From Heliocidaris erythrogramma (taxonomy: Eukaryota > Echinodermata > Echinoidea > Camarodonta > Echinometridae), in contig CM046861.1 of NCBI GenBank assembly GCA_025617745.1, positions 16,899,563 to 16,963,562 on the forward strand: a stretch of DNA of 64,000 nt. The letters are read 5' to 3'. A program made the position numbers and the translations under genes. This document shows, piece by piece, positions 45,701 through 57,538 of this stretch. The notes beneath the pieces were generated by a model. That model was not told where the DNA came from, made no database searches, and saw only the letters and a list, made by a program, of their open reading frames with translations. Numbering within the stretch: position 1 is the stretch's first letter; the number at the start of each line of letters is the position of its first letter.

Positions 45701-48700
45701 AAGCGGGTGGCCATACGCTTTTCGTAAATGGGAGTATTCAGTCATAGATATCTTAATAATAGCAATATATATTTGAAAACCTTTATATGCCTGGCTATTT
45801 ATTTATCCTTCTGAACATTATTATACAAGACAGATATCAATAATAATAATAATAATACCTGGCATTTATAACGCGCCTTTCCCAAAGTGGCCCAAAGCGC
45901 TAGATATATATTATTATCAAAATTCAACAATTTATTAAATCAAGCCACCGCAAAGTTACCGAATCCCTTTAAAGGGCCCCTGCCATCAAAATGCAAGTGG
46001 ATACCTGTTGGTGTGCAGTTCTACATAATATCTCATATTTTGATATTTAAACTTCTAAATATGTTTCATAGATATTTAAATATTTTTTGAAATAATATTC
46101 TACAACCTGCAAAGCCCCACCCACTTAAAAAAATAATGCAGCCTTTTTGCTACCTGTGACATCATCTGCCAAAAAGCTGACACCTGTTACAATACAACAT
46201 ACAACAACAACAACATAGAAGTGGCTATGTCAGACATGCTGTAGCATCAGCAGGAAAACAAAAATGCAACGAGGAGGTATTGTATGGAAGCATGCAATTC
46301 TATTACGGGTGTGTGCTGAGCTGGCGGAAGTTACATTCCTCTATTCTACAATACAATAGACCGTGATCTCCCTGCTCAGCACACACTCATAATAGAATTG
46401 CATGCTTTCATACAATACCTCCTCATTGCCTTTCTTTTCCTGCTGATGCTACAGCATGTCTGACATAGCAACTCCTATTTTGTTGTTATATGTTGTATTG
46501 AAACAAATGTCAGCTTTGACAAAGTTAAATGCCAATTTCACTAGCAAAATGGCTATGAGCTCACTGATGATTTAGAGATCATGTCACAGGGGGCAAATGG
46601 TCTGGAGGATTTTTTAACTGGGTGGGGCTCAGCAGGTTGTAGAAAATTATTTAAAAATATATTTAAAAATCTATGAAACATATTTAGAAGTTTAAATATC
46701 AAAATATGAGCTGTACGTAGGGCTGCTCACCAACAGGTATCCACTTGCATTTTCATGGCAGGGGCCCTTTAAATTTGATATCATGCTCACGTGGAGCGTC
46801 GAAGACCACGCCAGTCGCTGGCGTATTCCTGCGTCTGTAAATGACGTTTCGCCCAACGGGCATGAAATAATAACTTACCGATATAGACAGCAGCTGCATT
46901 AAAACCACCACAAAATCTTGTCAATCTACAGGGCAATCCACAATTGTCATCGTCTAAAGGCTTGTTTAGGCACTCCCCTCGACATGAACAAGCGCATTCT
47001 GTTCGGTTGTAAACTGCTGCCACTGGAAATCCTTTATTCTTGCATGATCTTGTACAAGAGTCTGGTGTGACTGCTTCTGATCTGTTTGGATGCTTTTCGA
47101 AGACGCATTCGTAATTATAGCAACCGATGTAGACGCCATCTGCCCATATAAAAAATTGTTTGTACACGCATAATGTTGATCTATGGCTATCTTAAAATAT
47201 AATTCATACCATGAGCCATACGTATATTCCCCTGTCAGTGCCCCTTTGACTGAACAAGTGCAGTTCAATTCAAGTTATTGGTATTTTGTCATTTCATTAA
47301 AGTAAAGCCTGTCAAAGATACACCAGCTGCGACTTCGGACAACAAAAAATGCTGCGGCCAACAGCAACTACCTCCAACTACACCACCCGAATTTGCAAGA
47401 AATGCTAATCTATTTGATTTACAAAAATAAATTGTTGGATTCGTTGTCGGTGTTTGCTAGACGGTTGGTGAATTATCAAGATTTATTTTTTCGGTTGTTG
47501 GCCGATCAAGTTGTCAACTGGAACATGCTTGACAAGAGCCGGAAGCTCCCCTCGGACAACTGATTCGACACACGACCCCCTCCTCCCCCCCCCCCCCCAC
47601 TCCCTGATCAGTTTAGTCGGCAAAATGTTTTCGATGCCTTATTAGTTCAAAGTTCAAAGTTCAAAGTTTATTGATTTTCAAAATTTAAGAGTACATATAA
47701 AAATTAAGAATAAGAACATAACAATTATATCAATTGAAAAATGGAAACAACAGATCATAATTCAATGGACTTGGCTATGGTTTACACTGATAAAGAAATA
47801 CTTAGTATAATGTAAACATTCTAATTGTAATGTAAAACATAAGTGAAGGGGTCTATTATTTCAGAGACCCCATGGGGTATTATATACCTCCAGCCAATAA
47901 AAATGCTCTTAACTGCTGAAAACCACTTCCGAACACCGACAACCTTTTGCACACTAGTCTGAACTGGCTACATGACTTCTCACTACTTATTACGTACTAA
48001 TGGCGTATTGTAATATGATCTGGGCCAATTCTTGCAAATCAAACTTTCAAAAGATTATGACACTTCAGACGAAGATTATTTGTATCATATCTGGAACGCA
48101 TTTTTATTCTCACACTGGCCCTGCCTTTAAACAATTAAATTTGTTGAAATTTAGTGATATAAACTTTAATCAACAAGATATTATTATGCATTGTATTCAA
48201 TAATCTCACATTTTTAATTACAACTCGGAATTCCATACATACAACACTAAATTAATTTCCCAAACATAGAACCAACAGATACCAATATGATATTCTATAC
48301 TCCGGGCCCGAACTGTGGAATACTTTGCCAGTCCGCCTACAAAACTCCCTTTCTTCGCAAACGTTTTCTCACATGGTGACAACTTTTTCAATTTACCGCT
48401 AAACGATTTTGTATAGTTCAGTACTATTACACAGACTTAGCGAGCAAGCCATGAGTCAGCCCCCCCCCCCCCCCCTTGCCATCAAGGGGAAAAAATGTCG
48501 CCGCCAACCCCCCCCCCCCCACATAAATAAATGTAGAATCAGAGTAGACATAATTACACAGAGAGGCTCAGTCACGCACAAACATTATCGCGATACATTG
48601 TCGAAATTTTGATAGATTCGAAATATCCAGAATAACAAAAAAGTGACGTCAAAATATCATTATAGCTAAAAACATATGGAGGTCAGACTTCACGCGATAT

Positions 48701-50578
48701 CCATTTTTTCTTCATGGTGAAAGTATTTTATGTCACTTGAGACATTCCTGGGCAATCCTTGCTCTAGAATATTATGATGTAGGATACAATTTATAAATAT
48801 ATTTCGTAAATGTTTATATACAAAATTCTGCGTTTAAACTTGGCCCTCTACACTATAGAATGCAACAATAATTCTAAGTTCTTCTGTACCATTGTCCTCA
48901 CTGGCGTAGCCAGGGGGCACAAGGGGGCCATGCCCCTCCTATTCAGCCCCTAAAAATAAAAGAGAGAGAGAGAGAGAGAGCGAAAAAACGGTGGAAGTGA
49001 GAGGAAAAAACCTAAAAAGCCACTACGAGCCGTTATCTTTCTCCCAAAATTAGCTAAAACGTTTTCCCTGCACCCACCCCTATTACATACAGTGCAATAT
49101 TGCGCCCTAATAACTGAAAAGCATGCAGTCAGGGCGTCGAACTACATGTATAACTTTCCGCCTAATAAAATTTGTTTCCTATTAAGAGCCGTTATCTTTC
49201 TCTCAAATTTGCTATAAAACGTCAGAGCATTCGCGCTTCGTGAGGGAGGGGGAGGGGGGGGGGAACTCCCCCTCCCTTCACCGAACCCTGTTACATACAG
49301 TGCAGTATTTCGTCCAATTAATTGAAAAGCAGTCCGGGCGTCGAACTAACATTCCTTCTAAAAAAAGGTGCTACGAGCCGGTACTTTTCTCTCAAATTTG
49401 CTATTAAACGTCAGAGCTTTTGCGCTTCGCGCCGGAAAGGGGAAACTCCACTTCTCTGCACCCACCCCTGTTATATACAGTGCAGGATTGCGTCCAAATG
49501 ATTGAAAAGCAGTCCGGGCGTCGAACTAACTTTCCGCCTAAAAAACAGGTGCTGAGAGCCGTTATCTTTCTCGCGAATTTGCTAAAACATCAGAGCTTTC
49601 GCGCTTTGCGCGGTAAGGGGGAAACTTCCCTTTCCTGCACCCACCCCTGTTACATACAGTGCAGTATTGCGTCCAAAGAATTGATAAGTAGGCCTTAAAA
49701 AATACGAGCCGTTATCTTTCTCTCAAATTTGCTATAAAACGTCAGAGCTTTCCCTGCTCCCACCCTGCTGGGGAGCACGCTTCGTGTGCTCACAACCGCC
49801 CCCCTTAAATGAAATCCTGGCTACGCGGTTGGATCCTTCACGTCTGCCCCTCCCCCTATTGAAAAATCCTGGCTACGCCACTGATTGGCCTTTTCCTATT
49901 TTACAAAATTAATTGTACTAGATAATTCGATACCAGGGTCTTGTCTTATAAGGATTTGCGATTGACTGAAAATCAGTCGCAACTTGAAATAAATCGCAAC
50001 TCCTATTTCTTAAATACACAGTTGCAATTAATTTTCAATTGCGATCGATATGAATCAATCTCAACTCATATAAGACGGGGCCCAGAAAAACTATTTTACA
50101 GTAACTGATAGAGAAAAATTATGGTGGTATCAATAGTCTGCAAAAACACAAGGTAGGCATCACAAAACATTACCAGTTTATATGATAGTGAGTATTTTTG
50201 TTAAAATAAAATCATTTCATAACTTATAAAATCGTTTTTTATGTCGCATCTGTATTATTGTATGTTATTGAAGCAATTTTAGTCTAAGTATATTTTGTAT
50301 ATTGTTTAAGCAGTGTCAACACAATTTATTTACATATATTTTTCATATGATTGTTAATGGCCTTTGTGTTGTGTATTGTAAAACAAAGTATTGATCATAC
50401 AATGTCAATGAAGTTTCATACCAAACAATACCAAAATACCATGCATAAAGACCGACATACCTTTTGCACATCTCTCATCCTTTGATGTGTCACATGATGT
50501 TCCGTTTTCATTTCCAGAAACTCTCAGAGATGCAAATTGAAAGAGGTACCAGATGATAATTATGATAAAATCGTACAT
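42713..50578 (-). CDS. Predicted single-pass membrane protein: signal peptide + WSC domain + TM + cytoplasmic tail (3 exons)
   Basis: Exon 1 is 50578-50461, exon 2 47139-46879 and exon 3 43497-42713 (minus strand). Donors are g|gtatgt and g|gtaagt; acceptors are gggcag and taacag. Both introns are phase 1, the junctions regenerate Asp codons, and the spliced length is 388 codons with no stop. Residues 1-22 form a signal peptide (MYDFIIIIIWYLFQFA). Residues 41-126 are a WSC domain (YIGCY, TPDSCTRSCKNKGFPVAAVY, CACSC, NCGLPC, FCGGFNAA), a Cys-rich putative carbohydrate-binding module. Residues about 136-158 are one transmembrane helix. The roughly 230-residue tail contains two copies of an ERSAA...NQARP-type repeat 53 residues apart (about 234-262 and 287-315). 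Extra exons in the 3.3-kb intron cannot be excluded. Function is unknown; a surface sensor or receptor is plausible. Confidence 0.7.
43870..44850 (+). mobile_element. Decayed LINE reverse transcriptase in the WSC-gene intron
   Basis: A short open stretch at about 43950-44157 reads IPHGSL, VPLLFILYVNDIF and LYADDTKIF (catalytic YADD), then NASKWFKAMNYL and a stop. Further on, about 44380-44620, frames carry HCRSHTGSVF-like and FKDIKFT-like tail sequence homologous to the fragment at 48.0-48.2 kb. It lies opposite in strand to the host gene. It is too decayed to be active. Confidence 0.7.
44990..45090. repeat. GC-rich cluster of gcacccc / ggggtgc words with a 20-bp palindrome
   Basis: Repeated gcacccccagcaccccc words at about 44990-45030 are followed by aggggtgctgcgcacccc and by the perfect palindrome gggggtgctgcagcaccccc (45066-45085). 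It stands out in AT-rich intron sequence. Confidence 0.6.
45840..45905. repeat. (TAA)n with retroelement-like tail
   Basis: The run aataataataataatacc is followed by tggcatttataacgcgcctt, similar in layout to the tail at 28618-28700 (acttgtatagcgcac). Such tails end L2-like retroelements. Confidence 0.45.
45969..46774. repeat. Large TTAA-flanked foldback element, about 800 bp
   Basis: Termini are TTTAAAGGGCCCCTGCCA on the left and its reverse complement on the right. Arms of about 350 bp match through tgcaagtggatacctgttgg, atatttaaacttctaaatatg, gccccaccca, acatgctgtagcatcagcagg and aggaggtattgtatg. The centre lies at about 46340-46370 (gtgtgtgctgag ... ctcagcacacac). It lies in intron 2 of the WSC gene and would form a very long hairpin in its transcript. 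Confidence 0.8.
47640..47700. repeat. Short agttcaaagttcaaag repeat, retroelement-tail-like
   Basis: The word agttcaaa is repeated four times, followed by gtttattgattttcaaaat. Such short tandem tails mark ends of LINE or SINE copies. The rest of 47140-47990 has a poly-C run at 47587-47598 and no gene. Confidence 0.4.
47995..48400 (+). mobile_element. LINE C-terminal fragment
   Basis: The frame reads MAYCNMIWANSCKSNFQKI, then HFYSHTGPAFKQLNLLKFSD. It continues after frame breaks to GPELWNTLPVRL-like sequence at about 48303-48340. This is the tail of the same LINE family as at 43.9-44.8 kb, with no RT catalytic region. It lies in intron 1 of the WSC gene. Confidence 0.7.
48899..49883. mobile_element. 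hAT-like non-autonomous DNA transposon with internal tandem repeats
   Basis: The left terminus CACTGGCGTAGCCAGG at 48899 and the right terminus CCTGGCTACGCCACTG ending at 49883 are inverted repeats. The 8-bp flanks are ATTGTCCT (48891-48898) and ATTGGCCT (49884-49891), a 7/8 match; 8-bp target duplications are typical of hAT elements. Inside are about five tandem units of 150-186 bp, each starting gagccgttatctttctc (about 49027, 49187, 49373, 49557 and 49707) and containing acagtgcagtattgcgtcc. No transposase is present. It lies in intron 1 of the WSC gene. Confidence 0.75.
49933..50091. repeat. Small MITE-like inverted repeat
   Basis: The left end gggtcttgtcttataagg and the right end catataagacggggccc are inverted repeats. 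The interior holds several gcgattga/tcaatcgc-type words. A related half copy lies at about 58087-58145 (ggccccatcttataaagagt). Confidence 0.6.
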
Positions 50579-52954
50579 TTCAAATTCAATGTGATGAGAT
50601 AAGAGAAAAACAAACCGCTCTTGAATATAACGAGAATATGATGCCAAGGAATGAATAGCTTTGTGAATAGTCCCTTCCTTTGGAAATTTAGGTATCAATT
50701 CAAGTACATGTAATTCGAAACTCACTGCATACAAAGTGCCAATATATATTGAAGAGTGATATAGATGTAGCTACAAATATTTTTTAAAAAGCAAACAATA
50801 CGAAAACAACAACAGTAACATTGATTATTAATCACCTGTGAAGACTGTTAAGACTTTGTAGAAATCCTTGACTTTGTTTCATTTGACTGTAATTCATCAT
50901 CCTAAGGACATCTTTATCCATATCTTTCACTCTCTATCAGTGATTTTATCATATGTAAGCAAATAACAAAGAAAGATATAAATAGCACTGACAACTCTCA
51001 TAAAAATCAGTTTAAGTGGTCGGATTATCCGTTATCGGTTGCAAACTTTCATTAAATTACTTTCTCTATTCAAAGAGAAGGTTTCTATTTGTAAAAATGG
51101 GCACTTGAAAAGAAATATACACTCAGCAAAGAAAGAAAGTTATCGACACTTTTTATTCAAATTGTTCATATAAACCGTCAATAAAATATAACAACATTTA
51201 TCAAATTAAAGAAAAATAATATATTACTAACATAAATTAAGATAAAGTTTTGAACTTTCACGCTTGGATTGGCACATTCTTTAACCGTAAGAAGGTCTGA
51301 TTAAGAAAGTAATTACTATATACATGTATAGAAAATATATTTTTTTGTTTTAATACCTATTCTTAAATGAAAAAAACAAATATTTCGTTCACAGAGAATA
51401 GCGTGGAGTTGAAAAACATGAGAATTACATGTAATATTTGGATATGAGAGAATGGTGGGAAAGATAGAGAGAAAGAGAGTTTAGCGAGATGGAAGAGGAA
51501 TTCCGAGAGCGCATTAAGATAAAAACAAATAGTTTTAGATAAATAACTGATTTATAATATGATGTATTCAAAGATTAGTGGTATATATATACACGTTTCC
51601 TAAAAACAATCACTTCCGTAATGACGATTTATTTCACAGCTTCATGAGATTTGAAAGAAATTAGTGTGAGTGGTATATGAGATCCAAGAATGTAGGCGCT
51701 GATGCTATATGCAACATCAAAAGAGACCACCAGAGAGAATGACAGCCCACAAGGTCTCCTGAGCCTTTTGACAGTTTCTTTAAAGGGTTCACTAGACGGA
51801 TGGCCAATACGATACGGAAATTTTCCCCTTTATGTAGGCCTATTTCTTAGTTTATGGTTTTCGAGGGCTATCCGTTTCATTTACAAACATAACGCCATGA
51901 TGCAATGTCAGAGAAAATTGAGATCAATATTTATTTTTCAAAACACCAATGGAAAAATGGGCCCACCATGCACTGGTGGGCAAGAGATTGGTAGAAGCCA
52001 AATAGATAGAAATAATAAAGGGGAGACTACACTGATGATACTGATAGAAAAACAAAAAAGGTAAAACCATGGAGAAGAGAATTTTCGGTATAAGTGTGGA
52101 TCTTGTTGCGTATTACTCTTCTAGTGATTATTTTTACATATAACTTTTGATTTTGACTGTCACTCAATATGCCAACAGCATATTTTCAAAGTAAGCAATA
52201 TAATGAATATCATATTTTATATCCCTTCTATAAATATTCATGAGTATTCTTAATACATGATTGGTCAATTAATGATCACGTGATAAAATATAAATTCACT
52301 AGGAAAAACAAATCTCTGCCAGAGCTCCAAATATCTTTAACTATTTTTTCCTGGGTAGAACTGCGCATGCTCTATTTAATATTTTCTTCCAAGGCGCTAA
52401 CTTTCGGTTGCCTTGCTAAATTCCTCGACTATATTTCTTTAGGGTTTCCCTTAATTTTGCGCCCCGTGTGAGAAGGAAGTGAATAGAAAACCGTTTATCA
52501 ACGTTCGAAATTCGAATCTCTACTCCTCGATTGCAGTGCTCAATTGCGAACTGTCCTGGGTGAAATGCATAAGAAATTGCTTTTGGGAATTTTGTGGTTA
52601 AAAATACAAAAAAAATCTAAAGCTCGGTCGCTTTGCTCCCTCGTTTTTACAATAACGGAGATATGTTTGGGCATGGGGGGGGGGGGGCAACTTTATTGTT
52701 TGCCCCGGGCACCATTATCCTTATACGCTGTTTAAAATTTTGTTCGTTTTTTTTGTCGTTTATTTTGAACAATTTAATGCTTTCAGAAATTAGTATCAAC
52801 AGGGTAGCATATCTGTATTGCATCAGGCAAACTAAGTCAATTACACACGTGACCCGCAAAGACTCCATGTTTCTTTTATCTCATGTTACTAGACGCTTTT
52901 TCTCTCCTCGATCTTGCTTTTTTTCCTCTCTCTCTCTCTGTCTGTACATATTAT

Positions 52955-52994
<40 letters not shown>
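50579..52994. other. Intergenic, upstream of the WSC gene
   Basis: AT-rich sequence. A G run is at 52676-52687, a (CT)n at about 52925-52940 and a (TA)n at 52950-52994. No coding region or clear promoter can be supported. Confidence 0.45.
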
Positions 52995-53001
<7 letters not shown>

Positions 53002-53054
53002 GTTAAGGCATTGGCGTTCTAAGCCAACGACCCGGGTTCGATTCCCGCGTAGAC
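52995..53054 (+). pseudogene. tRNA-Arg(TCT) pseudogene
   Basis: This is identical to the intact tRNA at 55052-55122 from D-stem position 11 (tctagtgg) through the anticodon and T arms. The 5' acceptor arm is replaced by (TA)n, and the 3' acceptor reads cgcgtagac instead of cggcggagac. The 3' flank (attttttcagcctttgc) is retained and homology runs on to 53204. Confidence 0.85.
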
Positions 53055-54857
53055 ATTTTTTCAGCCTTTGCAAAAATTTCAAAAAGGGAGGACAGCTCTG
53101 GGGAACTTTGATTGAGCTACGCACCGTTATTCTCGCAATTTCTTTCACATTTGTATTTATTTTCACGAGATTTGCCAAAGCTGTTGTATATGTTATTTCC
53201 TTACTGTCAAAAAAGTATTGTAATTTATATTTTTCTTCGCTGCAAGACAAGTATCGCATAACTTTGTCTTAATATTTCACCCTGCCTAATACTGGGGTAA
53301 TTCAGGTGCAGGGTTAGGATGCATCACATTTTTTTTTTGTTCTGTAAATTGCTCATTGTTATGAGAGCGCTTTAGCACAGGTGAAGTGCGGTTTTTATTT
53401 CTTTCATTCAACCCTATCCTCTGCTTTTTCGTTGCTTTGTTAGGGCAATTAGAGAATGAACGAAGCGTGGTCATGTGGTTTGTTTAGACTAACGTGAGTG
53501 GTCAGTTTTGCTATTGGGTGTGAGGATTGGTGTTGGAATGAAGGTGTGCGAAAGTGAGTGGGGCAGATGCCATTACAGTAGTCATTGGGAAAAGTCCTGT
53601 TTTGTCACCCTTTGAGAGGGAGTCCCACTGCCAGTGAAGGGAAGACTTTTGGCTTGCAGTATTAGAGCGAGTGTGTTTTTCCCTATTTTGGTTTCGCCAA
53701 TTCTTCTGCTGTTTGGAGCGGATTGGGCAGACAGTCGGTGGTGGACAAGATCCTTCCGGGAGGCAGGCAACGGGTCCTTCAACTTCTAGAAATAACTGTA
53801 AGTCGTGACCTAAAAGCCAATTCTTCATTTTCTCTAAAACAACTCATATTTTATGTCTTACATATGGTAAAGTAAATTTCCAAAAGTTAGGGTATCATAA
53901 AATTCTTGGCAAGAATTCCTTATGTCCCAGCCACCTTATTTTTTTGTACTACAGTCTATTTGTAATATTTCTTAGCACTGTGAAAATGCCCTCTTTCGGT
54001 AAAAAAAGAAAGACGGTCATTTCGTATTTCGGCCATTTTGGTTGTTCCGTTTGGCAGGTAGCCATCTTGAATTTCGATGCAAGTTGTGTGTTTTGTGTTA
54101 TCGATATAACGATATTGTGACGATTTATTGTGATGGTATATCACATTAATACTATATATTGTTGCTCTTTAGTAAATAATGAACTACTGGTTCTAGTAAT
54201 GTTTGGTAATAATGGATAAATCAACATCGATATTAAAATAGTGACTAAATATTCAAAACACTAAAACAACGCTTTTTGAACTGTTTAGGATAATAATACT
54301 TTGATGGGATGTTTGTTTATTACTGGTTATTAATTACATTACAGCCGTTTAAGGTGGTTTTCAACCATACATCGTGTGTGCTAGCGTTTCTTCACTGGTC
54401 GTGGATGGTGTTTTCCATACGTCATCAAGAACCTCATGAACCTCATCGACCATAGTCTTCGATTCAGCCACGATTTCACAACTCCGAGTATGCACCAAGG
54501 ACACTTCACTCAACGCTTTGTTTCGTTAATTTCGTGATGATCTGACAATGGTCGGTTAGAATAATTTATATGTATATTTAAATAATCGGCTTTTTGGATT
54601 AATATTTTCAAACCAGATATATTGTACATCACTTTTACTCTGTTATGGAGTAGTTTAACCCTCATTAATGAATTAGTTGTATATTTACTCGAATTGTATA
54701 CTTTATTCATGTTATTTTTGTGAAAATTTAAAGTGCAAGTTTCAGGCAATGTATTTACATGCTGAATTAAAACTGAGACCTTGAAACTTAACGATTTATC
54801 TGAATCTGTCTTTATTTGTGTATCGCCACGTAAGCTATCAACTACAACAATGTGACA
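53055..54857. other. tRNA-unit 3' flank, then intergenic
   Basis: Positions 53055-53204 are the conserved 3' flank of the tRNA-bearing repeat, ending gctgttgtatatgttatttc then cttac. Beyond it, no gene can be supported. A 105-codon minus-strand frame at 53511-53828 has no recognisable domain. Confidence 0.5.
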
Positions 54858-55215
54858 CTTACAATAATGTTATTAAGAATAATTTATTCCAATGTATACA
54901 TGTATTCAAAGCATTCGCTTGGATCCAGCTGAGGCACTAGCGGCTTGTCTTGTTCATAAACTCATCTGCCCCCGACAAGAGGAATTAATAAGGTTGAGGA
55001 TTTGTCAATCTGTCGGTCAATTGAATCTGGTGTCGCCGAAACCACTAACCCGTCTCCGTGGTCTAGTGGTTAAGGCATTGGCGTTCTAAGCCAACGACCC
55101 GGGTTCGATTCCCGGCGGAGACATTTTTTCAGCCTTTGCAAAAATTTCAAAAAGGGAGGACAGCTCTGGGGAACTTTGATTGAGCTACGCACCGTTATTC
55201 TCGCAATTTCTTTCA
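54858..55215 (+). repeat. tRNA-Arg-bearing repeat unit, copy B
   Basis: The unit includes about 190 bp 5' of the tRNA (aatgtatacatgtattcaaa, gcttggatccagctgagg, ctgtcggtcaattgaatctg, ccgaaaccactaaccc) and about 90 bp 3' of it (attttttcagcctttgc, gagctacgcaccgttattct, tttctttcacat). Both flanks recur around the minus-strand copy at 61.8-62.3 kb, and the 3' flank around the pseudogene at 53.0 kb. It ends in (AT)n. Confidence 0.8.
55052..55122 (+). tRNA. tRNA-Arg (anticodon TCT)
   Basis: This 71-nt cloverleaf is complete. The acceptor gtctccg pairs with cggagac. The D stem is gtct/aggc with the G18G19 loop. The anticodon stem is ttggc/gccaa with loop gttctaa (anticodon tct, reading AGA), and the T stem is ccggg/cccgg with loop ttcgatt. 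A box (tggtctagtgg) and B box (ggttcgattcc) match the Pol III consensus. A T6 terminator follows within two bases of the 3' end. CCA is not encoded, as usual in animals. There is no intron. Confidence 0.9.
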
Positions 55216-57505
55216 CATATATATATAATATCTTCTGTTGAAAGCCAGAAAAACGTTAGCTCTGTGTTAACGTAAATGAGTTAATGCCCTTGTGACTCTC
55301 AGCGAATGATATATACTGATACATTTTCTTCACTTTTCCAGTTATTGTTTCTTTCTTGCTCTTTGTTCCTGTTGCTTGCTTATACCTCAGTCATACTGGC
55401 TAGACCGATACCGGACCGGCTATAGACCGAACGCACAATTATATTACCCCAATGGCCAAGAATCGGTTGGCTTGGGGTCGGTTCGGAATCGGTATTTACA
55501 CTTTCTCAATAAACCTGAATTTTCACCATTCAAGTTATTGCTTGTACTTCCCCTTTCTCTCTTCTTCTCCCCACCCCTCTCCCCCTCTCCCCCTCTCTTT
55601 CTCTTTCTCTTTCTCTCTTCCTCTATCTCCCTCATTCTCTCTGTCACTCTTTTATTAGTTTTCCCCGAGTCGCCGTTGATACACTTTTGCTTTTATGTTT
55701 GAGTTGTATTTTGCTTTCCTGTACTTTTCTCTTTGTGACATTGAAATCGTTTAAGTATAGTCGTTATCTCATAAAGACAGAAATCGTGCCAGTGTGCATG
55801 GAGCTAAGCAATCGACATCAGTATACTAGTTCAATCAATTACGCCATTTGGTATGATATAAGTGAAGAAGAAATAGACATGATTGTCTTGGAGATAAAAT
55901 ACCATTCCTTGTTCAAATTTTAAAGTTGTTAGTTTATTTATTACCACAAGTTTTTTTTTTCAAGAAACAAATGTACACATTTCCATATTACAAATATCAT
56001 ACAAAATTGCAATGCAGTGTTAACAATGATAATAATATTCATCGCAGGTAATAACAAAAATGATCAGGAAATGAGAAATAGTTGGCTGCGATGTATATAC
56101 AATTTATTCAAGTAATAGGCCTATAGTGAAAAAAACATAAGTGGAGGAGTCTGTTAACTGAAACTTCATTGTTAAGCCATTCAATGTAGTCATCTACATC
56201 CCCCTTAGGATTCAAAGGTGAGAAACTTTTGTATTCAAATCAGCAATCATGGCAAACCACACATTTTTTTTATTAGAATATTGATTGATTCTGCTGGATT
56301 AACTCAAGTTATGAAATCACCCCCAAAGATATCACTTTCACCTTGGTGGACTTAATATTGACATAATTATAATGGAATCAAGATTAACCATGCAGAAGTA
56401 ATATAAGGCAATTTCACAGAGAAAATGTTCAGAAATATAAGAATCGAATGGCTAGTGGAAGTCAGTTAACACGTTGTATAGTAAAGATTTTCGCTTACTC
56501 TGGAATCTTTTCATAATTCGGCAAACGTTTTCAGATGCTTATTCCATATTTGAAATGTGTGGAAAATTGATAAATAAACTGCTACATCAAAGTGCATTTG
56601 AATGAAGAAAATAACCGTGGATATGATTATACTGTAATATGAGCAACTAGTTATCGTAATGTGGCTATAACAGTAAAGAAAAGCGGACCAAGTCACATAA
56701 TGAATGGAATGACTGGAATAACTGGAATATATTGAATATTGAGAATGATATCACATCAGAGATTTGGAGCGCTAAGGAAGATACAGCTTTGATTCAATTA
56801 AAAAGAGTAATGGTCCACCTTCATGACTGAATATGTTCAAGTTAACCTGTGGCTGAGAAAAAAGCAGTGTGTCAAAAATTTCACTGACTCAGAAGGAGGT
56901 CTGAAAATGATTAAAAAAGAGATTTTAATTGCAATTTATTGTATGGTACTACAACAAAGAACATCTATCGTCTTTAACTTCTTCAGACTAGTCTGCAAGT
57001 GTCTACACCCACACCCACACTACACCCTTGTTGAACCAGGGAGGTGGTTGTACACTCTGCAATACATGGCTTCCTATTCAGCAACGAATGCACTTCACAA
57101 CTTCTACGCTTGTCTTCAGTTCAAGCGATCGGTCGTGCGACTATTGTGATTGGCGTCAAGCCACTCGCAATCACTCTTGCAACACTCACACGTGAACGCA
57201 CGAGCATATTCGAGCAAATGCGACTTACTCGTGCAACGGTCTCTTCTAGTCGTTTTTGTTGTACGACAGCTGTTGCATTTGTGAATGCCTTTCTGCGACC
57301 TGATGAGATCGACGGCGATTGAAGCATGTTGCAGCCTGTCGTGCGACCAAATGTTATTTTCCTGTTTGCCCTTTTAGTTCCGACTGGATTTTTTTCTCTC
57401 TCCAATAAGTGAGCTTCCCACCTTGCTTTCTTATTGTGACAGTACTTTTACACATCCCCCTCTCGCTCACTCTTTCTCTTTTTTGCTTTCCGTCTTTCTG
57501 TTAAG

Positions 57506-57538
<33 letters not shown>

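Noticed and set aside
46966..47268. 100-codon frame overlapping the WSC exon in another frame
   Set aside because: Shadow frame; the WSC reading is supported by domain and splice phases.
53511..53828. 105-codon minus-strand frame with a Pro/Cys-rich centre
   Set aside because: No domain recognised, no splice or start support; possibly a transposon relic but not supportable.
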